Shown here: one piece after another, positions 13,303 to 15,612 of the stretch
Numbering within the stretch: the stretch's first letter is position 1
Layout: the number at the start of each line of letters is the position of its first letter
Assembly (NCBI GenBank): GCA_046758905.1
Contig: JBHIBC010000065.1
Coordinates: forward strand, 1-15,612
Origin: JBHIBC01 sp046758905
GTDB taxonomy: Bacteria; Acidobacteriota; Polarisedimenticolia; Gp22-AA2
Reading direction: 5' to 3'
Length of the DNA: 15,612 nucleotides
Translations under genes and position numbers: made by a program
The notes under the pieces: model-generated
Databases searched by the model: none
Seen by the model: only the letters and a program-made list of their open reading frames with translations
Told to the model about the DNA's origin: nothing

Positions 13303-13998
13303 TCATCGGGTCGCCGTGATCTCGACCTCGCCGACGCAGGGGACACCCAGATCGGCGGTGTTGCTCAGAAGGCCGCAGTCGGCCACGCCCCCGGAGCTCA
13401 CGAGGGTCAGCCGGCTGGTGCCGACCGTGGAGGCCGTGACCGCCAGCGTCAGGAGCTTCACGGTGCCGCCCTGGTCGTAGGAATCGCACAGTCCGGTCGG
13501 GTCGGCCGCGACCCCGACCAGCAGGTCGCCCGTCGCGGCGGCGTCGCCGGAGCCGTTCGACAGGCAGAAGGGGCCCGACGTCCCCGGCTGATCGCAGGAT
13601 CCGTCGGCGGGCATTACGTCCACGCACGCGTGCTTGGCGCAGTAGGTCGTGTCGGAGCCGCACTCGCCGAACGGATCGACGGGATCGCCGGTCGAGGCGG
13701 CCTCCGGGAAGACGACGGCCACCTGGACCAGGCCGGGATCGAACGCGACCCGCAGGTTGAAGGCATCGAACGACTGCGGCGCGGACATCTGCAGCGTGAC
13801 GTCGATGAGGGCCGTCCCGCCGCTCACGGAGCCCACCTGGAGGAAGACGCCCGGATCGGCCGTGGCCGGGCTGGCCGTGGCGGCGATCGTTAGCGGCCCG
13901 ACGCTGAAGCCGTCGTCCTCGCCGCTGCAGGCGGAGGCGAGCACGAGCGACAGCGCCAGGAGGGACTCGCCCGCGGCGGATGTCCATTTTCTCGACAT
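13303..13998 (-). CDS. Cysteine-rich lipoprotein with cohesin-like beta fold
   Basis: 231 aa. The N-terminal hydrophobic stretch (LLALSLVLASAC) ends in a lipobox with C24 as the acylation site, followed by a Ser/Gly/acidic spacer, so it should be anchored in a membrane of the envelope. Residues about 38-100 (ADPGVFLQVGSVSGG...DVTLQMSAPQSFDAFNLRVAFDPGLVQVAV) and about 155-230 resemble the two halves of a cohesin-like beta sandwich, as found in many exported adhesins. Between them is a Cys-rich insertion (C113, C120, C125, C135, C145, C171), and two more Cys (C208, C221) sit in the last strands: eight besides the lipid Cys, enough for four disulfides. ATG 13998 is chosen over an upstream in-frame ATG (14100) because the latter adds a basic stretch before the signal and precedes the promoter. 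Function unknown. Confidence 0.8.
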   Translation of the reverse strand: MSRKWTSAAGESLLALSLVLASACSGEDDGFSVGPLTIAATASPATADPGVFLQVGSVSGGTALIDVTLQMSAPQSFDAFNLRVAFDPGLVQVAVVFPEAASTGDPVDPFGECGSDTTYCAKHACVDVMPADGSCDQPGTSGPFCLSNGSGDAAATGDLLVGVAADPTGLCDSYDQGGTVKLLTLAVTASTVGTSRLTLVSSGGVADCGLLSNTADLGVPCVGEVEITATR

Positions 13999-14030
13999 CA
14001 GGGACCGGCCTCTCTCATGTCGTCGGGGCG

Positions 14031-14059
14031 AGTATACCGGCGCGGATCCGGCGCGGCAA
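14031..14059 (-). promoter_or_regulatory. Promoter of the lipoprotein gene
   Basis: Minus strand: TTGCCG (14059-14054), 17-nt spacer, TATACT (14036-14031). It lies 32 nt before the ATG at 13998, with a GAGAGAGG stretch between as ribosome binding site. Confidence 0.6.
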
Positions 14060-14136
14060 CGCCGGGGTGCGCCGCTGCGCGAAGATCGCTGCGGGATCAC
14101 CGCGTCCCGGCCGTCCGCATGCGGACGTGGGCGCCG

Positions 14137-15612
14137 TCACCTGGATCCGGCGGCCTCCTCGAGCCCCCGCAGCGCGGCCGCCGACCCGGGGAACAGGGAC
14201 AGGGCCTCCCGAAACCTCGCGACCGCCTCCTCCCGCTCTCCGAGACGCAGATGGAGCAGCCCCAGGTAGGTGTAGATGTGGTGCAGGCGCGGCCGCTCGC
14301 GCAGGATGCGCTTCTCCTCCCGCCTCGCCTCCTGCCGGCGGCCGAGGGCGGCCAGCGCGTCGATCCTCATCACCCGTGCGACGTAGCAAGCGCGGGCGCG
14401 CGCGATGGCCCGGTCGGCCTCGACGAGGGCCCCGGGCGCCGTCGCGAGGGTGAGGTTGCCCGGCAGGAAGAGCGCCGGGTCGAGCGCGCGGTACCCGTCG
14501 CGCCTCACGACGTCGGTCCAAACCCCGCCCCGCCGCAGGTAGACGACCGCCCCGTCGTCGAAGTAGACGGGCGTCCAGCCGCCGACCCGATGCACCGTCT
14601 CGGCGACCGCCCGCATGCCCGGCCGGGACCATTCCAGGAAGATCGCGGCGGCGTCGAGCTCGCGCAACAGGCCATCCAGCCGAGCCGGATCGGACAGCGC
14701 GGCACGATAGCGGGCGTACAGCGCCTCACCGTAGACGGCGTTGCGGGAGTCCATCGCCACCCGGATGTCCGGGTGGAAGCGGTAGATCAGGTAGGCGCCT
14801 GCCGCGTAGGTGTTCAGGACGTTGCCGCGGATGCCCCGCGCCTCGAGATAATCGGCCGCCGCGACCGGGATGTTCGCGCCCAGGCCGAGCCCGAACCCGC
14901 GTCGGGTGGTGGGGCTGAAGGCATAGCCGCGGACCCCGTACCAGAGCGACAGGCCGAGCAGCAGCGGCAGCAGCCACCTGACGCTGCGCGAGGATCGGGC
15001 CCACGTTGAGGCCGGCCCCGGCAGGATCGAGGTCGCGTTCGCGGCGATCCCGGGAAGGGTGGCCAGCGCGAAGTCGGTGACGCTCCGGTTCATGCGCAGC
15101 GACAGGGCGAGCAGGAGGCAGAACAGGAGCAGCGGGAAGCTCCCGCCCGCCATCGGGCCCCGACGGCGCACGGCGCGGGCTCCAGCCGTCAGGAAGGTGG
15201 CTCCGCCGAGCGCGATCCAGGCCACGTACAGCCGGGCCATGTGGGTCGAGGAGAAGGCGCTTCCGAAGGGCGGCTGCCACTCGTAGATCTCGCCCATGAA
15301 GGCGCTGCCGGTCAGCTCGAAAGGGAAGCGCAGCAGATGCGCTCCGTAGGGGTTGACGAGACAGGCGGCCAGCAGCAAGCCGCCCAGCGCCAAGAGCCGG
15401 CCGCCCTCCCTCGGGCCTTCCGGCGCGGTCCCGTCGGCCCGCGCGCCCGCCGGAGCGGCGGGGATCCGCCGCAGAAGGCCGTCGAGGATCGCCGAGCCGC
15501 CCGCCAGGCAGACGATGGCGGGCCCGAGCAGGAAGCTGCCGTGGAGATTGGCCCACAGGATCTGCAGGAGCACAAAGACCCACGGCGGCGCCCGCCGGGT
15601 GGCCCGCCGGCG
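14137..15612 (-). CDS. Polytopic membrane protein with C-terminal TPR, 5' end outside window
   Basis: 491 codons in the window; the frame is open to the right edge without a start, so the N-terminus lies outside. The N-terminal part has several hydrophobic helices (VLLQILWANLHGSFLLGPAI, GGLLLAACLVNPYG, WIALGGATFLTAG, LLLFCLLLALSL, LLPLLLGLSLWYGV). WANLHG and VNPYG motifs are familiar from large bacterial membrane proteins annotated as glycosyltransferase-like or TPR-repeat membrane proteins. After the last helix comes a soluble region (AADYLEARGIRGNVLNTYAAGAYL..., DSRNAVYG) and at the C-terminus a TPR-type helical pair (HHIYTYLGLLHLRLGEREEA, VARFREALSLFPGSAAAL). Probably acts in the inner membrane with the TPR outside or inside unresolved. 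No glycosyltransferase catalytic motif is visible in this portion, so enzyme activity is not claimed. Upstream of the lipoprotein gene on the same strand (138 bp). Confidence 0.8.
   Translation of the reverse strand, partial: RRRATRRAPPWVFVLLQILWANLHGSFLLGPAIVCLAGGSAILDGLLRRIPAAPAGARADGTAPEGPREGGRLLALGGLLLAACLVNPYGAHLLRFPFELTGSAFMGEIYEWQPPFGSAFSSTHMARLYVAWIALGGATFLTAGARAVRRRGPMAGGSFPLLLFCLLLALSLRMNRSVTDFALATLPGIAANATSILPGPASTWARSSRSVRWLLPLLLGLSLWYGVRGYAFSPTTRRGFGLGLGANIPVAAADYLEARGIRGNVLNTYAAGAYLIYRFHPDIRVAMDSRNAVYGEALYARYRAALSDPARLDGLLRELDAAAIFLEWSRPGMRAVAETVHRVGGWTPVYFDDGAVVYLRRGGVWTDVVRRDGYRALDPALFLPGNLTLATAPGALVEADRAIARARACYVARVMRIDALAALGRRQEARREEKRILRERPRLHHIYTYLGLLHLRLGEREEAVARFREALSLFPGSAAALRGLEEAAGSR

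Noticed and set aside
13298..13310. Palindrome CCCGATCATCGGG at the lipoprotein stop
   Set aside because: The one-base centre cannot form a hairpin and the position inside a gene end gives no support for an operator; likely chance.

Overview
This is a GC-rich (roughly 70% by eye), gene-dense bacterial chromosome segment with no mobile element, CRISPR array or rRNA. A lipobox lipoprotein, two Sec-type secreted proteins and a polytopic membrane TPR protein suggest a Gram-negative-type envelope. The paired FKDG/GYT small protein and the FxLYD protein are reminiscent of Acidobacteriota or neighbouring deep-branching GC-rich phyla, but nothing here fixes the taxonomy.

Layout. (1) 1-2426, minus strand: a FIST-domain sensor protein followed 7 nt later by a three-part protein (winged-helix, DnaQ-like exonuclease fold, GIY-YIG nuclease) that runs off the left edge. 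The exonuclease fold appears to have lost all its catalytic acids. (2) 2526-6702, plus strand: an EamA/DMT transporter, then a promoter-headed three-gene set: a zinc-type homocysteine S-methyltransferase, an MttB-family (non-pyrrolysine) methyltransferase joined to it by a GTGA stop/start overlap, and a stand-alone MetH-type cobalamin reactivation domain. (3) 6738-9940, minus strand: a phosphohexomutase, enolase and FtsB, followed by an initiator tRNA with its own consensus promoter. (4) 10018-10383: CutA on the plus strand with a near-perfect sigma70 promoter and almost no leader. (5) 10377-13105, minus strand: a secreted acidic protein, a trans-sulfuration PLP enzyme, a secreted FxLYD protein and a small internally duplicated FKDG protein. 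(6) 13303-15612, minus strand: a cysteine-rich lipoprotein with a cohesin-like fold and the C-terminal part of a polytopic membrane protein with a TPR tail.

The most interesting system is the methyltransferase set at 3601-6702. A methyl donor-side enzyme (MttB family), a methyl acceptor-side enzyme (homocysteine, zinc) and a corrinoid repair module are co-transcribed. No corrinoid-binding protein is encoded in the window. The simplest reading is a split, MetH-like route that moves a methyl group from a quaternary amine or similar donor to homocysteine, giving methionine without methyl-tetrahydrofolate. A run of eight G at the junction of the first two genes is both the ribosome binding site and a possible -1 slippage site that would fuse the two enzymes in frame.

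Gene ends and starts are tightly packed with signals. Two promoters place their -35 TTGAC over the stop codon of the gene upstream. Two convergent gene ends carry hairpins that involve stop codons. Two genes (FIST and cutA) appear to be transcribed leaderless or nearly so. There is no stretch over 300 bases without a gene; the longest gap (13106-13302) shows only a weak -10-like GATACT (13245-13250, minus strand) and no convincing gene.
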